Shown in pieces: positions 8,288 to 15,168 of a stretch of 59,252 nucleotides of DNA (position 1 is the stretch's first letter; every line of letters begins with the position of its first letter). Made by a program: the position numbers and the translations under genes. Below the pieces are notes generated by a model that made no database searches, was not told where the DNA came from, and saw only the letters and a list, made by a program, of their open reading frames with translations. Source of the DNA: Chloroflexota bacterium (GTDB taxonomy: Bacteria; Chloroflexota; Limnocylindria; Limnocylindrales; CSP1-4); assembly GCA_005882635.1 (NCBI GenBank), contig VBFG01000045.1, forward strand, positions 1 to 59,252. The letters run 5' to 3'.

Positions 8288-9232
8288 TCAGTCCCGCAGC
8301 GCCCGGCCGGTGAGGTCGAGGAAGACGTCCTCGAGGGTGGCCCGCCGCACGCCGAGATTCGCGGGCTCGACGCCGAGGCCCTCGGCCGCGTCGAGGACCG
8401 CCCCGATCGTCCCGGCCACGTCCCGGGTATAGAGCAGCGTGTCGCCGTCCTCGTGCTTGACGGAGGCGACGCCCGGCATCCGGGCGAGCCGCTCCTCGGG
8501 CAGGCCGTCGATCGTGTCGAACCGGACCGCCCGTTCCTTGAACCGACGGCTCACCAGCTCCTCGACCGTGCCCTCCTCGAGGATGTGGCCGTGATCCATG
8601 ATCGCGACGCGGTCGCACAGCACCTCGGCCTCCTCGAGGTAGTGTGTCGTCAGGAGGACCGTCCGGCCGGCCGAGCGGAGGCCGAGGACGACGTCCCAGA
8701 GCGCCCGCCGAGCGGCGGGATCCATGCCCGTGGTCGGCTCGTCCAGGAAGACCAGCTCCGGGTCGTTGACGAGGGCGAGCGCCACGGACAGGCGCTGGCG
8801 CTGCCCGCCGGACAGGTTCTGGGTCCGGGTCGTCCGCTTCTCGCCGAGGTCCATCAGGCTGATGAGCTCGTCGGTCGAGCGGCCGCCGAGGTGGTAGAAG
8901 CCCCGGAACAGGTCCAGGACCTCGACCACGGTCAGCTTCGGGTAGAGCGCCGCGGTCTGGAGCGAGACGCCGATGCGTGGCTTCAGCCGGTCGGGATCCC
9001 GGACCGCATCGACCCCGAGGACGCGGACCTCGCCGCGGTCGGGCTCTCGAAGGCCCTCGAGGACCTCGACGGTCGTGGTCTTGCCGGCGCCGTTGGGCCC
9101 GAGCAGGCCGAAGATCGTCCCGGCCTGGACCTCGAAGCTGACCCCGTCGACGGCACGCGTCTCGCCGTATGCCTTGTGCAGCCCGGCCACGCGGATGACG
9201 GGTTCCGCGGCCGCCGCGGTCGGGATGCTCAC
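8288..9232 (-). CDS. ABC transporter ATP-binding protein (DrrA/CcmA-like)
   Basis: 314 residues from GTG. Walker A is GPNGAGKTTT (about 45-54), the Q-loop lies near SLQTAALYPKLTV, the signature is LSGGQRQRLSVA, Walker B is LVFLDEPTTGMD and the H-loop is TTHYLEEAEVLCD. The ~90-residue C-terminal extension, ending RRATLEDVFLDLTGRALRD, is the usual DrrA-type domain. It energises the adjacent permease. It begins 31 bases after the end of the GNAT gene and may share its transcript. Confidence 0.93.
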   Translation of the reverse strand: MSIPTAAAAEPVIRVAGLHKAYGETRAVDGVSFEVQAGTIFGLLGPNGAGKTTTVEVLEGLREPDRGEVRVLGVDAVRDPDRLKPRIGVSLQTAALYPKLTVVEVLDLFRGFYHLGGRSTDELISLMDLGEKRTTRTQNLSGGQRQRLSVALALVNDPELVFLDEPTTGMDPAARRALWDVVLGLRSAGRTVLLTTHYLEEAEVLCDRVAIMDHGHILEEGTVEELVSRRFKERAVRFDTIDGLPEERLARMPGVASVKHEDGDTLLYTRDVAGTIGAVLDAAEGLGVEPANLGVRRATLEDVFLDLTGRALRD

Positions 9233-9263
9233 TTGGCCGATGGTGCCATGTCGGCTGCTTCGA

Positions 9264-9704
9264 TCAGAGCCGCTTGCGGAGGTAGGCCGCCACGGTGGCG
9301 TCGTAGCCGAGCTCCTCGTACAGGCGCTTGGCGTCCGGACGGTGATGGCCGGCGGTGACCTCGGAGAACGCCGCGCCGACCTCGCGGCCCAGGCGCTCCG
9401 CCTCCTCCATCAGCAGCCGGCCGACGCCGCGCTCGCGGACGCCGGCGTCGACCACGAGCGCCATGACGCGGATGACCCGGTCCGAATGCTCGAAGCGCGG
9501 GAGGGCATGGACAGCGACGAACCCGAGCACCTCGCCGTCGTGGTCCGCGACCAGGACGCGCGAGTACTCGGAGTCGAAGCGCCCGAGGCGCTCGACGATG
9601 TCGCTCGGCCCCGAGGGGTAGCCCTCATCGGTGAACAGCGCCGCGATCGCCTCGGCGTCGGCGGGCGACGCCGGGCGGACGACGATCGGCGGATGGTCGG
9701 TCAT
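9264..9704 (-). CDS. GNAT family N-acetyltransferase
   Basis: 146 residues. N-terminal VVRPASPADAEAIAALF, the central strand VLVADHDGEVLGFVAVH, and the acetyl-CoA pyrophosphate loop VRERGVGRLLMEEAERLGRE (R/Q-x-x-G-x-G/A form), then RLYEELGYDATVAAYLRKRL, define the GNAT fold with strand 7. The small-molecule or protein acceptor is unknown. Its ATG overlaps the stop of the upstream gene (ATGA), so translation is probably coupled; TACCAT 7 bases upstream could also give a separate leaderless start. Confidence 0.9.
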   Translation of the reverse strand: MTDHPPIVVRPASPADAEAIAALFTDEGYPSGPSDIVERLGRFDSEYSRVLVADHDGEVLGFVAVHALPRFEHSDRVIRVMALVVDAGVRERGVGRLLMEEAERLGREVGAAFSEVTAGHHRPDAKRLYEELGYDATVAAYLRKRL

Positions 9705-10138
9705 CGGCCGGATGGTAGCGAACGGCGTTCGACGACGATCAGGTGCGGCCCGCTGACGGGTCCGTCGAGGACGAGGACCGACGGGCCGAACGGGCCGATC
9801 GCGACGCCGCTGATGCCCACCCCGGCCGCCGCCGCCCGTCGCCGGAAGGCCTCGAGACCGTCTTCCTCGGGGACGCCGACGTACCGACCGGCCGGACCCT
9901 CCCCGTGACGAGCCAGCGAAGCCGCCAGCCGCCCTTCCGTCGTCGGCTCGGCGACGGCGATCGTGGCGCCGTCCGGATCCCTGACGACCGCCACGCGAGC
10001 CCCGAGGAGCGGGTCGTTCGCTGCGGCGCGGGGGTCAGCGTGCTGGCCACGGTCGGTCAGCGATCGCTCCAGGTCGACCGTCGCGAGGATCTCGGCGAGC
10101 GGGACGAGGCCATCCTCGATCGACGGCGCCTCGGTCAC
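9701..10138 (-). CDS. hypothetical protein, VOC/glyoxalase-like
   Basis: 145 residues from a GTG that overlaps the upstream stop (GTGA). LGARVAVVRDPDGATIAVAEPTTEGRLAASLARHGEGPAGRYVGV and EAFRRRAAAAGVGISGVAIGPFGPSVLVLDGPVSGPHLIVVERRS look like the two beta-alpha-beta-beta-beta halves of a vicinal-oxygen-chelate fold, but I see no clean set of metal ligands. It is embedded between two GNAT genes with start/stop overlaps on both sides, so it probably works with them. Function unknown. Confidence 0.6.
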   Translation of the reverse strand: MTEAPSIEDGLVPLAEILATVDLERSLTDRGQHADPRAAANDPLLGARVAVVRDPDGATIAVAEPTTEGRLAASLARHGEGPAGRYVGVPEEDGLEAFRRRAAAAGVGISGVAIGPFGPSVLVLDGPVSGPHLIVVERRSLPSGR

Positions 10139-11016
10139 GGGCGCAGCAGCAGATCCGGCGCGACCCCACCGATCGCGTCGAACCCGAGAGACGCATAGAG
10201 GCGCTGGGCGACGTCGTTCTCCTGGAAGACGCCGAGGTAGATCCAGCGGCTGCCGGCCCGGAGCGCATCGCCGACCACGATCGAGGTGACGAGCCGGCCG
10301 AGTCCCTGGCCGCGGAACGCCGGATCGGTTCCGATCGACGACAGGTAGCTCGCCCCGGAGAACGTGGTCCGCCGGGCGACCGCCGCCGGTTTGCCGTCGA
10401 TCCGGACCAGAACGGCGTGGTAGGCCTCGGTTGTCAGGCCCTGGAGCGCCTCGAGCTCGATGGCGACCCGCCGCTCGGGCTCGACCCCGAACGCCGTGAC
10501 GAGGACCTCGGCGATGCCCTGCACGGCCGCTTCCGCAGTGGGCCCAGCGATCCGATGGAGCCGCTCGATGGTGACGAGCCCGCCGTCGCCGAGACCCGGG
10601 GCGGCCGCGTCGAGCGCGGCTCGGTCCGGGTCGAAGACCATGAACATGCCGCCGCCGTGATCGTCGAAGCCCTGGGCGAGGAGCCGTTCGGCGAGGTCCG
10701 GTGGTTCGTCGAAACCGGGCATCGGCCAGACGTGCGGGATCCGATCGAGCCCGGCGAACAGGGCCAACACCTCCGTGAGTCGCCGGTCGAACGCCGCCGG
10801 CTCGCTCGGCCAGGCGACCCCCACGAGCCGGTTCCAGAAGGGCTCGCGATCGGTCGGGTCGTACAGGAGGTAGGCGTCGCCGAGATCGCGAACCTCGCGA
10901 CCGATCAGCCCGTGGGAGCGAGCCTCGTGCCACGAGAGCCAGCGGACGTCGGCCGGGGTCAGGTCGGCCGGCCGGGTCGAGCGGCCCGCGGGCAACGGCA
11001 CGTGATCGGCGACCAT
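10135..11016 (-). CDS. GNAT family N-acetyltransferase (two-lobed)
   Basis: 293 residues. The C-terminal half has the GNAT core: AVLVRIDGKPAAVARRTTFSGASYLSSIGTDPAFRGQGLGRLVTSIVVGDALRAGSRWIYLGVFQENDVAQRLYASLGF, with the acetyl-CoA loop FRGQGLGR. The N-terminal half (RWLSWHEARSHGLIGREVRDLGDAYLLYDPTDREPFWNRLVGV) looks like a degenerate second GNAT lobe. ATG 11014-11016 is preceded at 6 bases by TATCGT, giving a leaderless start for the three-gene unit; the long upstream ORF is composition noise. Acceptor unknown. Confidence 0.85.
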   Translation of the reverse strand: MVADHVPLPAGRSTRPADLTPADVRWLSWHEARSHGLIGREVRDLGDAYLLYDPTDREPFWNRLVGVAWPSEPAAFDRRLTEVLALFAGLDRIPHVWPMPGFDEPPDLAERLLAQGFDDHGGGMFMVFDPDRAALDAAAPGLGDGGLVTIERLHRIAGPTAEAAVQGIAEVLVTAFGVEPERRVAIELEALQGLTTEAYHAVLVRIDGKPAAVARRTTFSGASYLSSIGTDPAFRGQGLGRLVTSIVVGDALRAGSRWIYLGVFQENDVAQRLYASLGFDAIGGVAPDLLLRP

Positions 11017-11022
11017 CGCCGA

Positions 11023-11028
11023 ACGATA
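11023..11028 (-). promoter_or_regulatory. -10 hexamer TATCGT before the GNAT/VOC/GNAT unit
   Basis: TATCGT with a 6-base spacer to ATG 11014-11016 and no Shine-Dalgarno. This fits leaderless transcription of the three overlapping genes. Confidence 0.5.
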
Positions 11029-11133
11029 CCCGTGGCCGGAGAACCGGACGACCGCGAGCGCGCGTACGATGAAGCATCTGCCCGCCCGACCGGCTATCCC
11101 AGCTTCGCCGGTCCCCTCCGATGGAGGACCCGC

Positions 11134-11601
11134 ATGCGCCGCCTCACCCTGTTGCCCACGCTCGTGGCCGTCCTGACGCTCGCCGCGTGTTCCGGGACCG
11201 CGTCGACGCCGGCGTCGAGCTCGCCCGCGCCCGTACCGGCGGCCGGATCTCCCGCGGCAGGGTCGCCCGCGGCGGGATCGCCCGCGGCCGCGTCGGGAGG
11301 CGCCGCTGGTGGCGCCGCCTGTGCAACCGCGCCAACCGGCTCGACAGCCACCGTGAACGTCACGATCAAGGACTTCAAGTTCGCGCCGCAACCGGTCCAG
11401 GCCAAGGTCGGCGACGTCATCCAGTGGGCCAATCAGGACTCCGCCCCGCACAGCGCGACGCTCGACAATGGCGCCTGCGACACGAAGCCGATCTCCCCCG
11501 GCTCGAACGCGACCCTCGTCTTCACGGCGCCCGGGACGTACACCTACCACTGCTCCGTCCACCCGACGCAGATGAAGGACTACACGATCGCGGTCACGTA
11601 G
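11134..11601 (+). CDS. lipoprotein cupredoxin (plastocyanin/amicyanin-like)
   Basis: 155 residues. Signal peptide MRRLTLLPTLVAVLTLAAC ends in a lipobox Cys. A flexible linker with repeats of PAAGS follows (about residues 30-60). The cupredoxin domain starts TATVNVTIKDFKFAPQPVQAKVGDVIQWANQDSAPHSATLD and ends TAPGTYTYHCSVHPTQMKDYTIAV. The type-1 copper ligands are His (APHS), then Cys, His and Met in YHCSVHPTQM. It should be an outer-leaflet electron carrier. Start chosen because GGAGG lies at 11124-11128, 5 bases before the ATG, one of the few clear Shine-Dalgarno sites here. Confidence 0.92.
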   Translation: MRRLTLLPTLVAVLTLAACSGTASTPASSSPAPVPAAGSPAAGSPAAGSPAAASGGAAGGAACATAPTGSTATVNVTIKDFKFAPQPVQAKVGDVIQWANQDSAPHSATLDNGACDTKPISPGSNATLVFTAPGTYTYHCSVHPTQMKDYTIAVT

Positions 11602-11607
11602 CTCCGC

Positions 11608-12621
11608 TCAGGTCGGACGGGCGACGACGAGGAGCGTCGCACCCGACAGGAGGTCGATGACCGTCGGGACCGGCACGCCCGCCGAGGCGAACAGTTCGAC
11701 GTACCCGGCGTGGGTCAGCATCCGGGTGCCCTGGTAGAGCTCGTCGATCTGGATGCCCCAGAGCAGCTGGGCCTGGAGCGACTGGCTGTCGGCCGGCTTG
11801 TCGGGCAGGCACCACTCGAGGACGACGAGTCGCCCGCCGCGCGCCACCGCGGCCCACGAGGCCTTGAGCGACGCGACCGGGTCCGGCAGCTCGTGGAGCG
11901 CGTCCTGGATGTAGACCAGGTCGAACTGCTCTCGGAACGGCATATCCGGGATCGCCCGCGGCTCGATCCGGATCCGCTGGCCGAGGCCGGCATCACTCAC
12001 GTGCTTCATCGCGCGGGCGACCGAATCCGGCTCGTACTCGACGCCGACGAGCTCCGTCGCCGGGAAACGTCGGGCGATCGCGATCAGCCACTTGCCCCCG
12101 CCGCACGCCACGTCGAGGACCCGTGCCCCCCGGCTGAGCGCCGCCGTCAGCTCGGGCAGCTGGGCCAGCCCCTCCTGGAAGAAGACCGCGATGTCCTGAA
12201 CGGTGACCGACTCGATCGCCCGGTGGAAGCGTGGCGGCCGCTCGTCGATCGTCCGGCCGGTCCGGAAGAACTCGGCCAGGCCGGCGTAGTCGAGGCTCGA
12301 CACGACGGCGGCGACGAACTGGCCGCCGAGGTACTCGGGATGAGTGTCGTCGAGGAGGACAGAGACGACGTCCTCCTCGAGATGGGCTCGCCCGTCCTCG
12401 AACGCGACGAGATCGGCCGAGTGCGCGGCCCGCAGCCAGGCCCCGACCGGCTCCGGCCGGCAGCCTGCCGTCGCAGCGACATCATTCGGGGCGATCCCGC
12501 CGGACCCGGCGTCGCGGATCGTGGCGAAGAGGCCGAGCTCAAGGCCGAGGTAGATGACCCAGCTCTGGTAGAACCCGGCGACGGAGGCAGCCAGCTCCTC
12601 GAACCGATCCTCCCGTCCCAT
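11608..12621 (-). CDS. SAM-dependent methyltransferase (O-methyltransferase-like)
   Basis: 337 residues. The N-terminal winged-helix-like dimerisation region (FYQSWVIYLGLELGLFATIRDAGSGGIAPNDVAATAGCRPEPVGAWLRAAHSADLV) precedes a class I methyltransferase domain with motif I VLDVACGGGKWLIAIARRFP, the acid in VGVEYEPDSV, and FDLVYIQDALHELPDPVASL. This is the architecture of small-molecule O-methyltransferases. Its stop is six bases from the cupredoxin stop (convergent). GACAAT lies 6 bases before the ATG, so the transcript is probably leaderless. Substrate unknown. Confidence 0.88.
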   Translation of the reverse strand: MGREDRFEELAASVAGFYQSWVIYLGLELGLFATIRDAGSGGIAPNDVAATAGCRPEPVGAWLRAAHSADLVAFEDGRAHLEEDVVSVLLDDTHPEYLGGQFVAAVVSSLDYAGLAEFFRTGRTIDERPPRFHRAIESVTVQDIAVFFQEGLAQLPELTAALSRGARVLDVACGGGKWLIAIARRFPATELVGVEYEPDSVARAMKHVSDAGLGQRIRIEPRAIPDMPFREQFDLVYIQDALHELPDPVASLKASWAAVARGGRLVVLEWCLPDKPADSQSLQAQLLWGIQIDELYQGTRMLTHAGYVELFASAGVPVPTVIDLLSGATLLVVARPT

Positions 12622-12719
12622 GGACCGATTGTCGCATGGCGCCTCGCGCCGTCAGCGGCCTCGGCGGCGCGCGCCGCGTCGGGCGCAACCGATCGACCGG
12701 CCCCGGTGTTCAATCTCAC

Positions 12720-13304
12720 ATGATGGTCGAACTCGATCCCGCCACCGACGACGCCCGGCTCGCCGCCCGCCTGGCAAGCGACCTCGACAGCTCGTTCGAG
12801 TCGCTCGTCGTCGCCCACCAGGACCGCCTCTTCACGATCGCGTTCCGGACCGGCGGCGACCGCCACGACGCCGAGGAGCTCGTCCAGGACTGCTTCGTCC
12901 GCGCCTACCGAGCGCTCGCGACGTATCCCCCGACGCGGATCCGCGAGCTGCGGCTGCGGGGCTGGCTGACCACCATCCTGCTGAACGCCGGCCGCAACCG
13001 GGCGCGGGTCAAGCGTGTTCCGACGACCGAGCTGACCTTCGAGCCCGGCGCCGAGCCGGCCGTCGACCCGCTCACCCGGCGAGACGAGCGTGAGACGTGG
13101 GCCCGTCTGCTGGCCGGCCTGACGTCGGCCCAGCGGACCGCCGTCGTCCTGCGCCACGTGGACGGGATGTCGTACGCCGAGATCGCCGAGGCGACCGGCC
13201 GGCCCGAAGGCACCGTCAAGGCCCACGTCCATCGCGGCCTTGCCGCCCTACGCACAGCGCTCCTTGCCGCCGAGCGGCGCGAGCGCGAGGAGATCCCCGC
13301 ATGA
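12720..13304 (+). CDS. ECF-type RNA polymerase sigma factor
   Basis: 194 residues. Region 2 is FESLVVAHQDRLFTIAFRTGGDRHDAEELVQDCFVRAYRALATY (about 20-63), with the core-binding DAEELVQDxF motif. Region 4 is LTSAQRTAVVLRHVDGMSYAEIAEATGRPEGTVKAHVHRGLAALR, the -35-binding helix-turn-helix. TTCAAT lies 5 bases upstream of ATG 12720 (8 from the second ATG), with no Shine-Dalgarno. Its TGA overlaps the ATG of the Ogt-Ada gene (ATGA), exactly where an anti-sigma gene normally sits; no membrane anti-sigma factor is present. Confidence 0.93.
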   Translation: MMVELDPATDDARLAARLASDLDSSFESLVVAHQDRLFTIAFRTGGDRHDAEELVQDCFVRAYRALATYPPTRIRELRLRGWLTTILLNAGRNRARVKRVPTTELTFEPGAEPAVDPLTRRDERETWARLLAGLTSAQRTAVVLRHVDGMSYAEIAEATGRPEGTVKAHVHRGLAALRTALLAAERREREEIPA

Positions 13305-14098
13305 ACGACCAGATCGATCCCACGACCGAGTCGGCCCTCGCCGGTCTTCGCGAGCCCGCTCCCGTCGGGCTCGCCCACGCCACGCTCGTCGCCGTTGGCC
13401 TCGCCGACGACTACGCGGTCCTGCATTCGCCCGTCGGGCCGCTCCGCGTCGCCTGGAACGGCCGTGGCGTGTCGGCGGTCGAGGAGGCCCCGGATGACGG
13501 CGTGTTCGAGGCGCGCTTCTACGCCCGGACCGGACGCGTGGCCCGTCGCCGCGACGCGCTGCCGGCCGACCTCGCCCGCAAGATCGAGCGACGGCTCGCC
13601 GGCCGCCACAACCGCATCGATCTCGACCTTCGCGGATCGACCGCCTTCGAGCGGGCGGTGTGGATGAAGGCGCTCGAGATCCCCCGCGGCGAGGTCCGGC
13701 CCTATGGCTGGATCGCCCGGGAGATCGGCCGGCCGAAGGCCGTCCGGGCCGTGGGGACGGCGCTCGGTCAGAACCCGGTGCCGCTAATCGTGCCCTGCCA
13801 CCGAGTCGTGCGGAGCGATGGGATGATCGGCCAGTACTCGCTCGGCGGGCCGCGCAACAAGCGGACGATCCTGGCCGGCGAGGGCGCGGACCCGGACGAG
13901 CTCGAGACGCTAGCCCGGGCCGGGATCCGCTACTTCGGGTCGGACACGACCCACATCTACTGCCTGCCGACCTGCCACGACGCGAGGCGTGTGACGGAGC
14001 GGCACCTCGTCCGGTTCTCGTCTGCCGGGGCGGCGTCCGCCGCCGGGTACCGCCCCTGCAAGCACTGCCGCCCCACCGTGGCGACTGCCGTCGCCTAG
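13301..14098 (+). CDS. Ogt-type DNA-alkyl cysteine transferase fused to C-terminal Ada zinc domain
   Basis: 265 residues. Residues about 35-195 are an O6-alkylguanine transferase with the acceptor site VPLIVPCHRVV (Cys166), FERAVWMKALEIPRGEVRPYGWIAREIGRPKAVRAVG (DNA-binding helix-turn-helix) and the C-terminal LGG-x-x-x-K. Residues about 205-258 are the Ada N-terminal zinc domain: GSDTTHIYCLPTCHDAR...GYRPCKHCRP, with all four cysteines (221, 225, 253, 256) including the methylphosphotriester acceptor position. The order is reversed relative to enterobacterial Ada, and the AraC-type helix-turn-helix is absent. It overlaps the ECF sigma gene by 4 bases, so sensor and sigma factor are co-translated. 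Repair activity is secure from the motifs; a signalling role is inference. Confidence 0.92.
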   Translation: MNDQIDPTTESALAGLREPAPVGLAHATLVAVGLADDYAVLHSPVGPLRVAWNGRGVSAVEEAPDDGVFEARFYARTGRVARRRDALPADLARKIERRLAGRHNRIDLDLRGSTAFERAVWMKALEIPRGEVRPYGWIAREIGRPKAVRAVGTALGQNPVPLIVPCHRVVRSDGMIGQYSLGGPRNKRTILAGEGADPDELETLARAGIRYFGSDTTHIYCLPTCHDARRVTERHLVRFSSAGAASAAGYRPCKHCRPTVATAVA

Positions 14099-14160
14099 GG
14101 CTGTTGCGAACGCAGTCGCTGGCGCTGTCGTACACTTCGGTGACCTTGGACCAGTCGACT

Positions 14161-15147
14161 ATGCCAACTCGCCGCCGGGTCCGTCCGGCTTCCGCCGTGC
14201 TCGTGTGGACGGCGATCCTGATCCTGTACGTGGTCTGGGGCTCGACCTACCTCGGGATCCGGATCGCCGTTTCGACGATCCCGCCGTTCGTCCTCGCCGC
14301 GACCCGTTTCGCGATCGCGGGGATCGTGATGCTCGTCGCCGTGGCCGTCGTGCGGCGAGGCGCCATCCCTCGGCCGACTCTCCGGCAGTGGCGCGACAGC
14401 GCGATCATCGGCGCGCTGCTCATGGGTGGCGGGATGGGCGCCGTGGCATGGGGCGAGCAGACCGTTCCGTCGGGGATCGCCGGCCTGCTGATCGCGATGA
14501 TGCCGGTCTGGGTCGCCGTCCTCGGCAGAGTCTTCTTCGGCGATCGGCTGCCGCGGGTCGCCGTTGCCGGGATCGCCATCGGCATGCTCGGGGTGGCCAT
14601 CCTCGTCGGCCAGGGCGTCGCGATCGACCGGTCGCTCGATCCCGCCGGCGTCGGCGCCCTCATCATCTCGCCGATCGCCTGGTCGGCCGGCTCGCTCTAC
14701 TCGACGCACGGGGCCGATCTCCCGGACGACCCGTTCGTCACGACCGGCATGGAGTTCGTGTCGGGGGCGGCCGTCCTCGCGGCAATGTCGGCGGTCAGCG
14801 GTGAGCTGGCGTCCTTCGAGCCGGCGGCCGTGTCGGCGAACTCCGCGATCGCGTTCGCCTACCTGACGGTGGTCGGGAGCCTGATCGCCTTCACCGCCTT
14901 CGCCTGGGTTCTCCGCCAGGCACCGCTGCCGCTGATCGCGACGTATGCCTTCGTCAATCCGGTGATCGCCGTCTTCCTGGGCTGGCTCATCCTCAGCGAG
15001 CCCGTGGCACCCGTCCAGCTCCTCGCGGGCGCGGTCACCGTCGTCGGCGTCGCGCTGATCATCCTCGCCCGGAGCCGGATGCCCGCGGCGCGCCGGCCCG
15101 AGCCGAGAGCGGTCGACGCGCGCGGCAGCGAGGAGCTCGCTGCCTAG
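14161..15147 (+). CDS. EamA/DMT-family transporter
   Basis: 328 residues with ten predicted transmembrane helices in two EamA repeats: WTAILILYVVWGSTYLGIRIAV...PPFVLAATRFAIAGIVMLVAV and FAYLTVVGSLIAFTAFAWVLRQAPLPLIATYAFVNPVIAVFLGWLILSEPV. The WGSTY and P-x-x-A-x-x-R-F signatures are typical of RhtA/YdcZ-like drug/metabolite exporters of the inner membrane. It follows the Ogt-Ada gene by 62 bases, with TACACT at 14131-14136 as a likely own -10. Substrate unknown; amino acids or small metabolites are usual. Confidence 0.92.
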   Translation: MPTRRRVRPASAVLVWTAILILYVVWGSTYLGIRIAVSTIPPFVLAATRFAIAGIVMLVAVAVVRRGAIPRPTLRQWRDSAIIGALLMGGGMGAVAWGEQTVPSGIAGLLIAMMPVWVAVLGRVFFGDRLPRVAVAGIAIGMLGVAILVGQGVAIDRSLDPAGVGALIISPIAWSAGSLYSTHGADLPDDPFVTTGMEFVSGAAVLAAMSAVSGELASFEPAAVSANSAIAFAYLTVVGSLIAFTAFAWVLRQAPLPLIATYAFVNPVIAVFLGWLILSEPVAPVQLLAGAVTVVGVALIILARSRMPAARRPEPRAVDARGSEELAA

Positions 15148-15151
15148 GCAC

Positions 15152-15168
15152 GACCTCCGCGCGAGGTC
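15152..15168. terminator. small hairpin between convergent genes
   Basis: GACCTC/GAGGTC (15152-15157/15163-15168) with a 5-base loop fills the 21-base gap between the EamA stop and the GMC oxidoreductase stop. No T tract on either strand; a weak bidirectional terminator at most. Confidence 0.35.
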
